Numbered from the stretch's first letter, positions 1 to 9,189 are shown. The stretch is 64,000 nt of DNA from Butyrivibrio fibrisolvens (GCF_037113525.1 NZ_CP146963.1:2604001-2668000), one strand, 5' to 3'. The notes: generated from the sequence alone by a model not told the origin. A program made the numbers and translations.

Positions 1-164
1 TCATATCCTCTTTATATTCTATGAATAACTTTTTATTCTATAAGTGAATCTATTTTTTCTGTGGTTTATATTATTTCCCACATCATCTATATCTTTTTAC
101 TCATAAAGATTTTCTTCAATCAAACTACAATTTTTTCTATATCTATATAGATGATCTCTATTTG

Positions 165-216
165 TTTTTATCTATAGTTTTTATCTATAGTTTTTATCTA
201 TAATTTTTATCTATGG
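165..216. repeat. Four tandem copies of a 13-bp unit
   Basis: Four head-to-tail 13-bp units with consensus TTTTTATCTATAG occupy 165-177, 178-190, 191-203 and 204-216, differing only in the last bases. The fourth unit contains the TAA stop codon of the neighbouring uxuA gene (207-209). Related TATCTATAT sequence lies just before the array, so it has probably grown by slippage. Confidence 0.9.
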
Positions 217-1334
217 CTCTTCTCGATTGCTTCCCAAAGTCCCTGGATGTAGCAAGCTCCAAGTGCTCTGTCATAAAGACCGTATCCAGGCATTGCCTTC
301 TCATCCCAGATCATGCGGCCATGGTCAGGGCGGATAGGTCCGTCAAAACCGATATCATAGAGAGCCTTAACGATCTCATACATATCGAAGCTTCCGTCTG
401 AAGAAAGGTGGCATGCTTCTTCGAAATCTGCAGGACCTACAGGGATCTTCTCGCCTGTCCAGCTTGTTACCTGGCTTCCGTCTTCGTGCTGGAAGGAGTT
501 GAACTGAAGGTTACGTACGTGTGCGAAGTGGATACGACCCTTAAGATTTCTGATCATCTGAGGAAGGTCGTTCTCAGGATTTGTACCGTAAGAACCTGAG
601 CAGAATGTAACACCGTTGTGTACGTCATCAACAGCTTTCATCATACGCTGAATGTTCTTTTCATTATTGATGATACGAGGAAGGCCGAATACGTTCCATG
701 CAGGATCATCAGGGTGAATTGCCATCTTGATGTCATACTTGTTACATACAGGCATGATAGCTTCAAGGAAGTATACAAGGTTTGCAAAAAGCTTATCCTC
801 GTCGATATCCTTGTACATCTCGAAAAGCTCTTTTACACGAGCCATTCTCTCAGGCTCCCAGCCCGGCATAACTGTTCCGTTCATGTCGCCGTTGATTGAA
901 GCGAACATGTCTTCAGGATTGATGGCATCAACAGCTTTCTGATTGTAAGCAAGAACTGTAGCGCCGTCTGCTCTTCTTCTTGCAAGCTCTGATCTGGTCC
1001 AGTCGAACACAGGCATGAAGTTGTAACATACCATGTGGATGTCTTCTTTACCAAGATTCTCAAGAGTCTTGATGTAGTTATCTATATGCTCGTCGCGCTT
1101 ACCGCCGCCAATCTTGATATCATCAGAGATGTTTACTGATTCGATACCTGAAATGTGCATATCAGCTTCTGCAACGTCAGCCTTTAATTTTTTGATCTCA
1201 TCCTGAGTCCAAAGGTCACCTGCTGCCTTGTCGTAAAGTGTTGTGATAACGCCCTTTACACCTGGAATCTGATTTATCTGCCATAACTTAACAGTATCAA
1301 ATTCCTTACCATACCAACGAAGTGTCATTTCCAT
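207..1334 (-). CDS. uxuA: Mannonate dehydratase
   Basis: This enzyme dehydrates D-mannonate to 2-keto-3-deoxygluconate in cytoplasmic hexuronate breakdown. The 375-residue product has the usual family length and is collinear with UxuA: RWYGKEFDTVKLWQINQIPGV near the N terminus, HPDDPAW mid-protein, a CSGSYG segment and RPDHGRM near the C terminus. The HPDD, H and RPDHG residues belong to the metal site of this TIM-barrel family. The ATG at 1334 is preferred over the ATG six bases downstream because an AGGAGA ribosome site lies about 10 bases before it. It is divergent from an AraC-type gene that may regulate it, and a cre-like box lies in the shared upstream region. No uxaC, uxuB or kdgK is next to it, so the rest of the pathway is elsewhere. 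Confidence 0.95.
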   Translation of the reverse strand: MEMTLRWYGKEFDTVKLWQINQIPGVKGVITTLYDKAAGDLWTQDEIKKLKADVAEADMHISGIESVNISDDIKIGGGKRDEHIDNYIKTLENLGKEDIHMVCYNFMPVFDWTRSELARRRADGATVLAYNQKAVDAINPEDMFASINGDMNGTVMPGWEPERMARVKELFEMYKDIDEDKLFANLVYFLEAIMPVCNKYDIKMAIHPDDPAWNVFGLPRIINNEKNIQRMMKAVDDVHNGVTFCSGSYGTNPENDLPQMIRNLKGRIHFAHVRNLQFNSFQHEDGSQVTSWTGEKIPVGPADFEEACHLSSDGSFDMYEIVKALYDIGFDGPIRPDHGRMIWDEKAMPGYGLYDRALGACYIQGLWEAIEKSHR

Positions 1335-1391
1335 AACGCAAAAATCTCCTATCTCTTATATATTGAAAATATTATAATCATTGAAATTCTA

Positions 1392-1407
1392 CTGAAATCG
1401 ATTACAT
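1392..1407. promoter_or_regulatory. Candidate cre (CcpA) or LacI-family operator upstream of uxuA
   Basis: The 16 bases CTGAAATCGATTACAT match the cre consensus WTGNAANCGNWNNCWW at 15 of 16 positions. The box lies 58 bases before the uxuA start, where bound CcpA or a GntR/LacI-type hexuronate repressor would block transcription. Assignment to CcpA is inference. Confidence 0.45.
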
Positions 1408-1453
1408 CGTTTATTTTCTGCTAATTCTACTTATAATTCAATTGACAAAAAAG

Positions 1454-1483
1454 TTGCATAGTTTGCAAAAATGGCAATATAAT
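1454..1483 (+). promoter_or_regulatory. Candidate sigma-A promoter for the AraC-type gene
   Basis: TTGCAT (1454-1459) and a consensus TATAAT (1478-1483) are separated by 18 bases and point toward the AraC-type gene. Transcription would start near 1490, giving a leader of about 150 bases that contains the 1541-1611 inverted repeat. Confidence 0.45.
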
Positions 1484-1540
1484 AATAGTGCTATGAATTA
1501 CTATATTTTAAAGATAATATAACTATTCGTATCACCCGCC

Positions 1541-1611
1541 CAAACTTCACACATATAGAATTCACTCTGTAATAATCGAGACTTACACTAATTCTATATG
1601 TACGAAGTTTG
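1541..1611. repeat. 22-bp imperfect inverted repeat before the AraC-type gene
   Basis: Arms 1541-1562 and 1590-1611 are complementary at 20 of 22 positions around a 27-base spacer (central part of the arm: CATATAGAATT). The repeat ends about 16 bases before the GGAG ribosome site of the AraC gene. It could be a two-half operator or a leader hairpin affecting translation. Confidence 0.75.
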
Positions 1612-1641
1612 AGATTCCCAACTTTGTGGAGAATTCTAAAT

Positions 1642-2550
1642 ATGAGACGAGAACTCAGAAGCGATTTTACAACAAGACAGACCATGCTTTCAGATCTTTT
1701 CGAGCTTTATTATTACAGCGATGTTACAATAAAACCCGTTGAGATGCATTCGCACGATTATTATGAATTCTATATATTCCTTGAAGGCGACATAGCTATG
1801 GAGATTGAAAATGTGGCAGAGCCAAATATAAAACTCGTCCCGGGCGATATAGTCGTATTCCCTCCTGGTGTAAGGCATCATGCAATAGCAAGGCGTTCCG
1901 CCCCTAAAAATAAAGGTAAAGAGCAAAATCCTACCCCCTACCGCCGTTTCGTTTTCTGGATAAACGATAAGTACCTTAAAGAGCTGGTAAGTATCTCTCC
2001 TGACTATGCCTATCTCATAGAGGAAGCTCAAAAAGGCAAATTCATTCACCACCTTGAATCCGCTCTATTTGGCCAGGTTCAGTCCAAAGCAATTACTGTT
2101 CTTGAAGAAATAAGCACCGTGCACTATGGCCACGATGCTTTCCTTAGAATATATTCATCTGAGCTACTGCTGACTCTTACAAGATACGTCTACGAATCTG
2201 AGCACAAGATAAGCGTACCGGAGAACACGGACATGATGGGCCAGCTCATAACCTATATTGATGAACACCTAACCGACACACTATCTCTAGACATCCTTGC
2301 AGAAAAGCTTTTTGTCAGCAAGTCCTACATCGTACATGAATTCAAGAACAGACTCGGTCTCTCCGTCCATCAATATATAGTAAAAAAACGCCTGGCCGGC
2401 TGCCGGGATCAGATGCTGAGCGGCATACCTATTAGCCAGGCGTATATTACTTATGGTTTCAACGATTACTCTAACTTTTACAAAGCTTTCCGTAAGGAAT
2501 ATGGCTACTCTCCACGAGAGTATGTTGATATACATACCATGCCAGGATGA
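1642..2550 (+). CDS. AraC-family transcriptional regulator with cupin sensor domain
   Basis: Cytoplasmic one-component regulator. The N-terminal half is an AraC-type cupin: MHSHDYYEFYIFLEG supplies the HxHxxxE-like signature, and FPPGVRHH is the second cupin motif. The last 100 or so residues form the double helix-turn-helix, with LSLDILAEKLFVSKSYIVHEF as the first HTH and YGFNDYSNFYKAFRKEYGYSP as the conserved AraC signature. I chose the ATG at 1642 (302 residues) because GTGGAG lies 9 bases before it; an in-frame TTG at 1609 lies inside the inverted repeat and has no ribosome site. Its divergent position suggests that it controls uxuA in response to a sugar or uronate, which is inference. 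It is convergent with the ROK kinase gene and shares a terminator hairpin with it. Confidence 0.9.
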   Translation: MRRELRSDFTTRQTMLSDLFELYYYSDVTIKPVEMHSHDYYEFYIFLEGDIAMEIENVAEPNIKLVPGDIVVFPPGVRHHAIARRSAPKNKGKEQNPTPYRRFVFWINDKYLKELVSISPDYAYLIEEAQKGKFIHHLESALFGQVQSKAITVLEEISTVHYGHDAFLRIYSSELLLTLTRYVYESEHKISVPENTDMMGQLITYIDEHLTDTLSLDILAEKLFVSKSYIVHEFKNRLGLSVHQYIVKKRLAGCRDQMLSGIPISQAYITYGFNDYSNFYKAFRKEYGYSPREYVDIHTMPG

Positions 2551-2556
2551 TCAAAA

Positions 2557-2593
2557 CGGCCTCTGGCATACATTTCAAGATAACCAGAGGCCG
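2557..2593. terminator. Hairpin between convergent AraC and ROK genes
   Basis: A perfect 10-bp stem (2557-2566 CGGCCTCTGG with 2584-2593) with a 17-base loop lies between two convergent stop codons. The U tract is poor on both strands, so a bidirectional terminator role is likely but not certain. Confidence 0.6.
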
Positions 2594-2619
2594 GATTGCA
2601 ACTATTTCTTAATTTAATC

Positions 2620-3585
2620 TTATTTCTTACTACTCTTTATCATCGACAGTGCGCCGTAGAGAATAGAATCGTCTCCAAGCGCTGCTTTCTTAAGGTCCAC
2701 AGTGGTCCTTATGGACGGCATGCAGTATCTGTCTACTTCTGCGAGAATCTTCTCCATAAAGATATCGCCCACAGCTTCCATTACACCGCCGCCATATACG
2801 ATGATATCAGGGCTTATGGTATTGATCATATTGCCTGATGCGATCGCAAGGTAGTGGCAGGCTCTGTCAACAGCTTCCATGGCAACCTTATCACCTTTTT
2901 CCAGAGCTTTTTTAAGAACTTTAGACTTAAATACGCCACCTTCTACAGCTTCTGCCATCTCGCTCTTACGGCCACGAGATACCTGCTGTCTGATATATCC
3001 GGACATACCCTGCTTACTTGAAAATGCCTCAAGACATCCCCTTTGTCCGCAGTTACAAAGTGGGCCTTCAGGGTCAAGTATCATATGGCCATACTCAGCA
3101 GCCTTAAACTCATTACCTGTAAAGAGCTCTCCGTTTAAGATAAGTCCGCCGCCCATTCCTGTTCCTACGAAGAAACCTGCAACGTTCTTATATCCCTTTG
3201 CAGCGCCGTATTTGTACTCGCCAAGAACACCTACGTTAACATCGTTGCCGATAAAGAAGGGCACGCCGAATTTCTTTTTTATCGGGGACTTGATATCATA
3301 ATTCTTCCAGGGCAGATTCGGGGAAAAGAGGATTATTCCGTCTTTCTGGTTGATAACACCCGGAGCACCTGCTGCAATAGCTCCTATATCTTTTTTATCA
3401 ATACCTGATTCTTTTATGAGCTCGTCAACAACGCTGATAATGACTTCTTCTACATTACCCGCACTGTCTCCGCCTTCTTTAGTTTTCTTCTTGAGTCTGT
3501 ATGTGATCTTCTCCTTTTCATCAAATACAGCTCCAAGTATCTTGGTTCCTCCAATATCAAGACATATATTATACTTCTCACCCAT
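2620..3585 (-). CDS. ROK-family sugar kinase (glucokinase-like)
   Basis: Predicted cytoplasmic ATP-dependent sugar kinase of the ROK family, 321 residues, the usual length. The N-terminal DIGGTKI is the phosphate-binding loop; GTGMGGGLI and the ROK zinc motif CNCGQRGCLE with the preceding EYGHM are present. GNDVNV contains the catalytic aspartate. Start ATG at 3585 has GGAGG eight bases upstream. Substrate specificity (glucose, fructose, N-acetylmannosamine or allose) cannot be read from the sequence; glucokinase is the commonest role for such proteins in Clostridia. It follows a hairpin-rich gap after the 74-residue gene at 3688, so it is probably transcribed separately. Confidence 0.88.
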   Translation of the reverse strand: MGEKYNICLDIGGTKILGAVFDEKEKITYRLKKKTKEGGDSAGNVEEVIISVVDELIKESGIDKKDIGAIAAGAPGVINQKDGIILFSPNLPWKNYDIKSPIKKKFGVPFFIGNDVNVGVLGEYKYGAAKGYKNVAGFFVGTGMGGGLILNGELFTGNEFKAAEYGHMILDPEGPLCNCGQRGCLEAFSSKQGMSGYIRQQVSRGRKSEMAEAVEGGVFKSKVLKKALEKGDKVAMEAVDRACHYLAIASGNMINTISPDIIVYGGGVMEAVGDIFMEKILAEVDRYCMPSIRTTVDLKKAALGDDSILYGALSMIKSSKK

Positions 3586-3619
3586 AAATAATCCTCCTAT
3601 CGAAAGTCGCTTGTAATAG

Positions 3620-3647
3620 AACGTGGTGTCGCTTGCGACGCCCCGTT
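3620..3647. terminator. Strong hairpin between the 74-residue gene and the ROK gene
   Basis: Arms 3620-3632 and 3635-3647 (AACGTGGTGTCGC with GCGACGCCCCGTT) pair with two G-U type mismatches around a 2-base loop. A second repeat (TTACCTTCG at about 3653 with CGAAGGTTAA at about 3675) flanks it. No U tract follows, so it may act as an mRNA barrier or Rho-type site rather than a classical terminator. Confidence 0.4.
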
Positions 3648-3687
3648 CCGAGTTACCTTCGATAAACTCATTTAGCCGAAGGTTAAC

Positions 3688-3912
3688 TCATTTTTTAGGA
3701 ACTTCAAATGTTTCCTCGTTTTCAAGGACATAGTTGATTGTAGAATTAATAGAAAACTCCTCACCTTTTCCGCTTGATGTTGTAAGTACAACAGGTGTGA
3801 TCCTATGAACCTTAAAAGCAGGATCTTTTTTTACAGGATCTGTCATCTTATTCAGAATATACTCATTAAGTTCACGTTCTGTTGTAAATGTCTGAGATTT
3901 TACTAATACCAT
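3688..3912 (-). CDS. Small conserved-looking hypothetical protein (74 residues)
   Basis: I do not recognise this 74-residue protein. It is mixed charged and polar, has no signal peptide or membrane segment, and reads like a single alpha/beta domain (strand-like RITPVVLTTSSG in the middle). The start ATG at 3912 has GCGGGGT four bases upstream. It lies 38 bases after the stop of the giant GGDEF-EAL gene and is probably cotranscribed with it, so a role linked to c-di-GMP signalling is possible but not shown. Confidence 0.55.
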   Translation of the reverse strand: MVLVKSQTFTTERELNEYILNKMTDPVKKDPAFKVHRITPVVLTTSSGKGEEFSINSTINYVLENEETFEVPKK

Positions 3913-3949
3913 TTTTACCCCGCTTTCTGCGCATAAGCGCTACCTGGTT

Positions 3950-6900
3950 CTAGGTTATCATTATATGCAGCCTGTTGCCTTCTCTTGTTTTCGTTAGTCT
4001 TATGTGACACATGTTCTTGGAAGTAGTGCCATCATAAAGCCGCAGTTCCAGAAGCATTTTGATCGTCTGCCCTGAATAATTGTCGTATCCACTGTAGATC
4101 GCATCTATTACCTTATCTCTTGATTCCGGACTTACAAGATTGATCATTTGACCCTCGCAAAAGCTGTGGAGCTGAGGGACAGAATTGCATCTGAACAGCC
4201 TTGTAAAGCTACTGTTAACAAGAAGTACCGGATTATTCATCGATGCTTCGCATATAGCAAATGCCGCCGGCATTGTTTCAAGAAGTTCGCTTGTCGTAAG
4301 TTCGATCTTACTAAAGGTCTCTTCATCATCACCAGGTGTATACATGCAAAAACGACTCTTGCCACCTCGTTTTGCTGCGTACATTCCCTTGTCAGCCATC
4401 TGATACAGATGATGATATTCTCTTCCCTGTTCCGGATACATGGAGTAACCAGCTGACATCCTGCAGCTGATAGTATTTCCTTCGTATTCGATTGTTACAG
4501 GCTTTGAAAGAAGATCCGTTAAGAATTCATCTGTAAATTCTTTGGACTTATTCATGAGAAGGCCAAGGAATTCATCGCCGCCAATCCTGCATACAAGTCC
4601 GTACATTTCAAACTTATCCTTAAGTTTTTTGGCCACGGCTTTAAGCATCTCATCTCCGGCGCTATGCCCAAACTTATCATTAACACGCTTAAAATCATCA
4701 AGATCCATCATGATAAGTGCTGATGTACTCTCAGGATTCTTGAACAAGTAATCACGAATAACAGGAACTGCGCTATATCTGTTCTGAAGGCCTGTAAGAA
4801 AATCTGTCTCAACAGCTTCTTTTTCCTTAAGAAGCTTTCTGTGATACTCATTGACATCATAATCAAGGAAGTATGCAAAAAGTTCTCCCGTTTCATTAGA
4901 CTTTACAACCTGATATATGGCATGAAGCCATAACATCTTGCCACTTGCATAAGATCTGAATTCTATAGAGCCAAATTCATTCCCGGCCTCATATTCTCTT
5001 ATTATGCTTTCTCTGTTAAAAAAGGATGTTACCGCGTCAAGATCCTGCAAGTCTACCGAAATGTTTATAAGATCCTGTACTACGCTCTGATAATCGTTAT
5101 AACGGCTCTTATAATCCTTCGTATCGAGAGTGCTCTTTGCACGGAAATGCATATCAATAATAGTATTCTGAGTCAGATTGACTTCAAAATAAAAAGCACC
5201 ATCCAAAAAATCATTATATGACTTATAGCCCAGCATCTTGGAGAACTCGCGGCTTGAAAGCCACATAAAAGCAGGATTTCTAGGAATCTTATGTTTATTC
5301 TCATCCAGTTCACCAAGCATTCTTACACGGTCAATATCGATATCGCTTATGCATACAAGGAATTTAGGCTTTTTCTTGACTTCAATATAGATAACATCAA
5401 ACTTCTGCCATCTGTAGTTGCCTTCGATGTCTCTGACTCTGAAACATTCAGTTACAAATTCTTTATTGGTCCTTGATATCTTATCAAGTATCTTTTCTTT
5501 GACAAAAAATTCTACAAATCTGTCCCTATCTTTCTCATGAACACAACTTTTTATAAAAGTCCTACTGTATTCATCGCTGGACATGATAGTGCTATTCATT
5601 ACGTACTCAGAACTGTTTATATAAATATTGTCTATGGTCCCCTCTTCCGGATCCAAAACGTCTATCTTGTTGTATTGGGTATAGATAAACTTAAGAAGAG
5701 CCTTCTGCTTCTCTGATCTTGCAGCCTGCGTATATACAGACATGTTGATACTTGTTATAAGGAAAGCAGATCTGTTCCTGTAAGTTGCAATATGCCTTGC
5801 CTGGAAGGTACAATTCTGACCATTTATAACATAGTCGCAGGATTCCTGCTTGCCTGAGCTCTTGCACCTGTTTACAGCATTTACAAATACTGAAGGCAGC
5901 TTTCGCTTGCCCTGGTTAAGGAATTCCTCTGCCTCCTCAAGCGTATTGATATTAAGCTCAGCAAGATGACCCATATAAGCCGGATTGCAGCTCAAATAGA
6001 TGAGTTTGTCTCTCCTCATCTCCATGATCGCCATAGGCAGACCTTCAGAATCCATGCCGGTATTTTGGACATCAAGAGGGTTAGCTGACAGGAGGTTGAC
6101 TTTTCCTATCCTTGTATAGTATTTCCTCATACCCTCTGACTCTCTTTTTAGAGATGATGCGAAAATATTCTCTATTTTATCCGGACATGAATACAAAAAG
6201 CCCTGTATGTTTTCACACCCGATCTTCTTAAGAAAGTCAGACGCTTTCTGAGTCTCTACGCCTTCCGCAACTGTCTGGATGCCAAGATTCTTGGCCATAT
6301 TGATAATAGAACGAAGGATAACTCTGGTTTCGTGATTTTCTTCAAATCCTCTCATGAACATCATATCAAGCTTGATGCAGTCAAACTTGAAATCTTTGAG
6401 CATGTTGAGGGATGAATATCCGCTTCCAAAATCATCAAGCCATACCTGATATCCAAGTGCTCTGAATCTGTCAATGCAGCTTCCTATCTTTCTTGGATCT
6501 GTTGCAAAAATAGATTCTGTTACCTCCACATGGAACAGGTCACTTGAAAGGCCGTATCTATTAGCTATACCATCAACTTCTGTAACGATATCATCTCCGA
6601 AGAAATCCTGCTGGGATAAGTTAACAGAAACAGGTACTACCATAATGCTCTTATCTATCTTTTCCCGTAGGTCTCTGCATACTGAATCTATTATGTGAAG
6701 ATCAAGCTTTTTGATGACCTGATATTTTTCCAGAATCGGAACAAAATCTCCGGGAGATATTCTTCCAATCTCAGGATCATCCCATCTTGCTAAAGCCTCA
6801 TATCCACTGACTTCGCCTGTAAGAACCCGGATAACAGCCTGATAGTAAGGCTTGATATCTCTGTTTTCTATTGCCTTTTCCAGCTTCTCGATTATAAAAC

Positions 6901-7411
6901 GCTCTCTTTGGAAGTTCTCATCAATGGAAGAATCGTAGTAAGCAAACATGGTGTCGTACTTCTTCCTTATACTGTCGCAGGCAACCTTTGCCTTATTAAG
7001 GCAGCTATGAGCGTCAAAATCCTTCTCAGTTGGTAGATATACTCCGGCGCGCATCTGAAGGTGCGTATCCATCCTAAACGGGAGAAGCTCTTCACATACG
7101 GCCACTATCTTGAATTCAAGATCAGCCTTATCTGTTAGTACTGCAAAATGGTCAGAAGCAATACGCCCGCAAAGCTCCTGTGGAAAAAAAGCCTCGATCG
7201 TGCGTGCAACAGTAACCAGGCAGTCATTACCTGCCGGAAGTCCATATATTTCGTTGTAGGATCTGAAATTTTCCAGATTAAAATAGACGAACGCAATATC
7301 CTTACGTTCGGTAGGATCGTTAAGTACATGCTGAGCCATAGCAATAAAAGAGGCGAAATTAGGCAGCCCTGTTAGCTCATCTATTGTATTTCGCGGCTCG
7401 AAATCACTCAC
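3950..7411 (-). CDS. Multidomain c-di-GMP enzyme: degenerate GGDEF, EAL, PAS region, intact GGDEF, C-terminal PAS
   Basis: A 1153-residue soluble protein with both kinds of c-di-GMP domain. Residues about 10-165 look like a GGDEF fold (DELTGLPN start) whose signature is degenerate (ASDHF near 105), so it is probably not a cyclase. Residues about 175-425 form an EAL phosphodiesterase with YEALARW, SVNLSQQDF, EVTES, DDFGSGYSSL, KLD and AEGVET, all residues expected of an active enzyme. About 430-870 is PAS-like. A second GGDEF (about 875-1030) begins TDFLTGLQNR and has an intact GGDEF near residue 945. The last 100 residues are PAS-like (LLETMPAAFAICE). The start is a GTG at 7411 with AGGAAAAA 11 bases upstream, a slightly long spacing. 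No membrane segment is visible. It could make or destroy c-di-GMP depending on the PAS input. Confidence 0.9.
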   Translation of the reverse strand: MSDFEPRNTIDELTGLPNFASFIAMAQHVLNDPTERKDIAFVYFNLENFRSYNEIYGLPAGNDCLVTVARTIEAFFPQELCGRIASDHFAVLTDKADLEFKIVAVCEELLPFRMDTHLQMRAGVYLPTEKDFDAHSCLNKAKVACDSIRKKYDTMFAYYDSSIDENFQRERFIIEKLEKAIENRDIKPYYQAVIRVLTGEVSGYEALARWDDPEIGRISPGDFVPILEKYQVIKKLDLHIIDSVCRDLREKIDKSIMVVPVSVNLSQQDFFGDDIVTEVDGIANRYGLSSDLFHVEVTESIFATDPRKIGSCIDRFRALGYQVWLDDFGSGYSSLNMLKDFKFDCIKLDMMFMRGFEENHETRVILRSIINMAKNLGIQTVAEGVETQKASDFLKKIGCENIQGFLYSCPDKIENIFASSLKRESEGMRKYYTRIGKVNLLSANPLDVQNTGMDSEGLPMAIMEMRRDKLIYLSCNPAYMGHLAELNINTLEEAEEFLNQGKRKLPSVFVNAVNRCKSSGKQESCDYVINGQNCTFQARHIATYRNRSAFLITSINMSVYTQAARSEKQKALLKFIYTQYNKIDVLDPEEGTIDNIYINSSEYVMNSTIMSSDEYSRTFIKSCVHEKDRDRFVEFFVKEKILDKISRTNKEFVTECFRVRDIEGNYRWQKFDVIYIEVKKKPKFLVCISDIDIDRVRMLGELDENKHKIPRNPAFMWLSSREFSKMLGYKSYNDFLDGAFYFEVNLTQNTIIDMHFRAKSTLDTKDYKSRYNDYQSVVQDLINISVDLQDLDAVTSFFNRESIIREYEAGNEFGSIEFRSYASGKMLWLHAIYQVVKSNETGELFAYFLDYDVNEYHRKLLKEKEAVETDFLTGLQNRYSAVPVIRDYLFKNPESTSALIMMDLDDFKRVNDKFGHSAGDEMLKAVAKKLKDKFEMYGLVCRIGGDEFLGLLMNKSKEFTDEFLTDLLSKPVTIEYEGNTISCRMSAGYSMYPEQGREYHHLYQMADKGMYAAKRGGKSRFCMYTPGDDEETFSKIELTTSELLETMPAAFAICEASMNNPVLLVNSSFTRLFRCNSVPQLHSFCEGQMINLVSPESRDKVIDAIYSGYDNYSGQTIKMLLELRLYDGTTSKNMCHIRLTKTREGNRLHIMIT

Positions 7412-7551
7412 AAACTTATTTTTCCTTTCTTCGAATTACGGAGCCTGAGATAAACTCCTTATGTAATCCTATTTAGTAAAGAAGGTTTCCAAATAAGTAT
7501 ATCGGTAAGTACACTTAATATTATACCATGTTTTGATAATTTTATATTGGT

Positions 7552-9189
7552 TTATAGATAATTGCAAAGTCCGCTCTTTCTTTCGCGTTTATTATCATAC
7601 ATGAACTTGTCTGCCCTTTGTATAACTTCATCCACATTTTTGTCCTGCACATGATTATAACTTGCAAAGCCTTTAGATATAAAGACCTTATCCCAGGGAT
7701 TTATTGCATTTTTATTGATCATATCAGCTGCTTTATCAAACTGTTCTTTAAGTTCATTTAGATTTTGATAATCTTCATTTTGAAGTATTACAAAGAACTC
7801 ATCACCGCCAAACCTGAACACAGGACTATGTTTAAAGATATCACTTATAGCGCGGCTGGCTGTCTTAAGGTATATATCGCCTTTATCATGTCCGAATCTG
7901 TCATTGATGCTTTTTAAGTTATCACAGTCAAAAGCGCCAATCGCAAACTCAGGGTTAGAAGCTGAATCTATCTCTTTTTGAAGTTCATCTACCGCTACAG
8001 TAAATGCTCCTTTATTTTTTACATGGGTAAGAGAATCGACATAAACCTGGGCGTTTAGGTCGCTTATATGTGCCTTTACGTTATCAGAAAGACTCTTAAA
8101 AGATCTGGTAAGTCTTCCAAGCTCATCGTCTTCGTTATACGTAAGTTCAAAATCGTAATCACCGTTATATACCTTATCTGCCGCCTCTGTCAGCTGTTCA
8201 AGAGGCTTTGTGATACGCCTTGTATATAGCATTAGGAATAAACTTGCTACAATTAGTATCACAACTGTTCCCAATACAATATTTAAAATAAGTCCCTGCC
8301 ATTCACCCTGGGTTTCATCGATAGGTGCAGTGACATATAGGCACATGCCGTTACTTAGAGGCTTGCAGGCAGCTATTTTCTCTTTTCCCTCAAAATTGTA
8401 CTTAACAAGACTTCTATCTTCCAAATTGTCATAAGGTATATCTATAGAAAAGCTTCCCTGAAGACTTGTTACATCTATATGGGGATGATAGAAAAGGTTG
8501 CCTTCTGCATCGCCCAGAAATGCGTATCCGTTATTATAAAGCTGTATTGCGTCCACTTCTTTGGCCATCGTAGAATAATCAACTTCTATTCCGATAACTC
8601 CAATGAACTGTCCATTATAGTAAACCGGCGCATCGTAAGAAATTACGCGAACATCGAGATTGTCAGTAATATAAGGCGTCAGCCATATTGCCCTGCCTTC
8701 GTATTTGGGAATCGTGAACCATACAAGATTAGACGTATCCTCAACATCATAAAGGGTGATATCAGTAACTTCATGTTCTTTGAATCCGTTACCATCAAGA
8801 TCAATGTACCAGAACCCCTTAACAGTCTTCGAAACAGAAGGATCAACCCTGTAATAATAAGTCAGAACGCCTTTGGTCTTATTAGCCATGATCTCAAAAT
8901 AGTCACGAACAGCCTTCATATGCTCTTCAAACTGCTCGTCATTAAATTCTTCTATAGTACTTAGATCATTTTCAGCAAAAGATGTAACTTTTAAAACAGA
9001 GTTCTGAACACTGTCAAAATAATAATCAAGGCTCATAGCCCCAGTCTCACACAGCATAGTAAGCAGCTGGTCAGATTTGCGGCTTTCGGTCCTTCGTATA
9101 AAGATAGCGCTTAGTAATGTTGCAAATGCAAGTGCAGCAAATATAACGCATAGCATTGTAGCAGTGATCCTGCTTCGCAATGAACGCAT
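7552..9189 (-). CDS. Membrane diguanylate cyclase with Cache, HAMP and GGDEF domains
   Basis: Predicted membrane-bound cyclase making c-di-GMP from two GTP. A transmembrane helix at about residues 8-30 leads into an extracellular dCache-like sensor (YYYRVDPS, GVIGIEVDY). A second helix near 300-325 (NIVLGTVVILIVASLFL) is followed by a HAMP linker (PLEQLTEAADKVYNGDYDF) and a GGDEF domain with DSLTHVKNKG at its start and an intact FGGDEFF near residue 460. The ATG at 9189 is preferred (545 residues) because GGAG lies 8 bases upstream; the ATG at 9195 is too close to it. Its Cache domain probably binds a small molecule outside the cell. It is transcribed in the same direction as the large GGDEF-EAL gene, 140 bases upstream of it. 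Confidence 0.9.
   Translation of the reverse strand: MRSLRSRITATMLCVIFAALAFATLLSAIFIRRTESRKSDQLLTMLCETGAMSLDYYFDSVQNSVLKVTSFAENDLSTIEEFNDEQFEEHMKAVRDYFEIMANKTKGVLTYYYRVDPSVSKTVKGFWYIDLDGNGFKEHEVTDITLYDVEDTSNLVWFTIPKYEGRAIWLTPYITDNLDVRVISYDAPVYYNGQFIGVIGIEVDYSTMAKEVDAIQLYNNGYAFLGDAEGNLFYHPHIDVTSLQGSFSIDIPYDNLEDRSLVKYNFEGKEKIAACKPLSNGMCLYVTAPIDETQGEWQGLILNIVLGTVVILIVASLFLMLYTRRITKPLEQLTEAADKVYNGDYDFELTYNEDDELGRLTRSFKSLSDNVKAHISDLNAQVYVDSLTHVKNKGAFTVAVDELQKEIDSASNPEFAIGAFDCDNLKSINDRFGHDKGDIYLKTASRAISDIFKHSPVFRFGGDEFFVILQNEDYQNLNELKEQFDKAADMINKNAINPWDKVFISKGFASYNHVQDKNVDEVIQRADKFMYDNKRERKSGLCNYL

Noticed and set aside
1..206. A gene or RNA at the left edge
   Set aside because: Very AT-rich sequence with stop codons in all frames; only the 13-bp repeat is structured.
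165..216. CRISPR-like array
   Set aside because: The units are 13 bp, directly adjacent with no spacers, and there are no cas genes in the window.
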